Source: DATBMY01 sp036554605
Lineage (GTDB): Bacteria > Acidobacteriota > Blastocatellia > UBA7656
Reading direction: 5' to 3'
Assembly (NCBI GenBank): GCA_036554605.1
Contig: DATBMY010000390.1
Span: forward strand, 1-7,338
Length of the DNA: 7,338 nt
The translations under genes and the position numbers were made by a program. Below, piece by piece: positions 6,853-7,338 of the stretch. The notes beneath the pieces were generated by a model, which was not told the DNA's origin, made no database searches, and was given only the letters and a program-made list of their open reading frames with translations. How positions within the stretch are numbered: position 1 is the stretch's first letter; each line of letters opens with the position of its first letter.

Positions 6853-7338
6853 TCACTCCCGTCGATTGAGAAGGAACTCCAGGGAATCGTCGTGGCTATA
6901 TTCTTTCGGCTCCGCGCCTTTAATAAAGACCCGCGCCGTCTTTTCGCCAAGCAGGCTGATGCGGTCCCCTTCGATTCTGAGTATGCTTCCCTCCCTGAGC
7001 CCGGCGACATGTACGCCGGGATTCGCCTCGATGAACTCGAGGATGCGCTCCTGCCTCGTCTCGCCCTGATGCCCCTCAGGGTGAGCGTCCAGGTAATGCG
7101 GATTGATCTGAAACGGCACCAGGCCAAGCGCGTTGAAACTCGGCGGCTCGACGATTGGCATATCATTGGTCGTCTTGATCGTGGGGCAGGCGACGTTCGA
7201 TCCGGCGCTCCATCCTATGTAGGGCGCGCCCGCCTCAACGCGCGATCTTATGGCTTCCAGTAAATCATGCTTATAGATGTGGCTGAGCAGATGAAAGGTA
7301 TTTCCCCCGGCCACGGCTATGGCCTCCGCCTCGTTGAC
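6853..7338 (-). CDS. pepE: Alpha-aspartyl dipeptidase (peptidase E, family S51), C-terminal part
   Basis: The frame is open from the right edge to a TGA at 6853-6855 and covers about 161 residues. E. coli PepE has 229, so about 70 N-terminal residues lie outside the window. The enzyme is a cytoplasmic serine peptidase that hydrolyses dipeptides with N-terminal aspartate (Asp-X). The sequence shows VAGGNTFHLL, then GAPYIGWSAGSNVACPTIKTTNDMPIV, then FQINPHYLDAHPEGHQGETRQERI, all hallmarks of PepE. By comparison with Salmonella PepE, the catalytic residues are Ser in GWSAGS (codon 7207-7209), His in INPHY (codon 7096-7098) and Glu in LREGS (codon 6991-6993), and all are intact. The TTNDMPIV segment favours PepE over cyanophycinase, the other well-known S51 branch. 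The GTG at 7312-7314 lies inside the conserved region and is not the true start. The Oar-like gene follows 141 bp downstream on the same strand, with no clear functional link. Confidence 0.93.
   Translation of the reverse strand, partial: VNEAEAIAVAGGNTFHLLSHIYKHDLLEAIRSRVEAGAPYIGWSAGSNVACPTIKTTNDMPIVEPPSFNALGLVPFQINPHYLDAHPEGHQGETRQERILEFIEANPGVHVAGLREGSILRIEGDRISLLGEKTARVFIKGAEPKEYSHDDSLEFLLNRRE

Noticed and set aside
6892..7263. Plus-strand ORF of 123 codons over pepE
   Set aside because: The opposite strand encodes conserved PepE motifs with intact catalytic residues, so this frame is a shadow.

Overview
The window looks like chromosomal DNA of an Acidobacteriota bacterium, possibly Blastocatellia or Terriglobia. 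This is inferred from gene content, not from a marker gene. Two protein types common in that phylum are present: a one-component regulator with OmpR-type winged helix, TolB-like and TPR regions, and a roughly 1,060-residue TonB-dependent-receptor-like protein with an N-terminal carboxypeptidase-regulatory domain. The DNA is GC-rich, so most long antisense ORFs are coding shadows.

Layout from left to right. Positions 1-229 (minus) hold the N-terminal part of a small exported protein that runs off the left edge. It is divergent from a membrane-tethered transcriptional regulator (381-2348, plus). The 151-bp gap between them holds a good sigma70-like promoter (TTGAAA, 16 bp, TATAAT) and, just downstream, three ACTTGAC/GCTTGAC heptamers at an exact 11-bp period. 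That is the geometry expected of an operator for the OmpR/PhoB-type winged helix that the gene itself encodes. A 353-bp non-coding gap follows, and then aqpZ (2702-3451, plus), a complete aquaporin Z with a strong Shine-Dalgarno site.

A 15-bp perfect-stem hairpin (3459-3499) lies between the convergent ends of aqpZ and the large outer-membrane protein gene (3532-6711, minus, GTG start). To its right, on the same strand, is the C-terminal part of pepE (6853-7338, minus), an alpha-aspartyl dipeptidase of the S51 family, whose N-terminus lies beyond the right edge.

No operon linking these genes is evident and no mobile element, CRISPR array, tRNA or rRNA was seen. The functions are mostly independent: regulation, water transport, outer-membrane binding or uptake, and peptide turnover. 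The most interesting signal is the predicted autoregulatory operator in front of the regulator. I found no convincing new multi-gene system.
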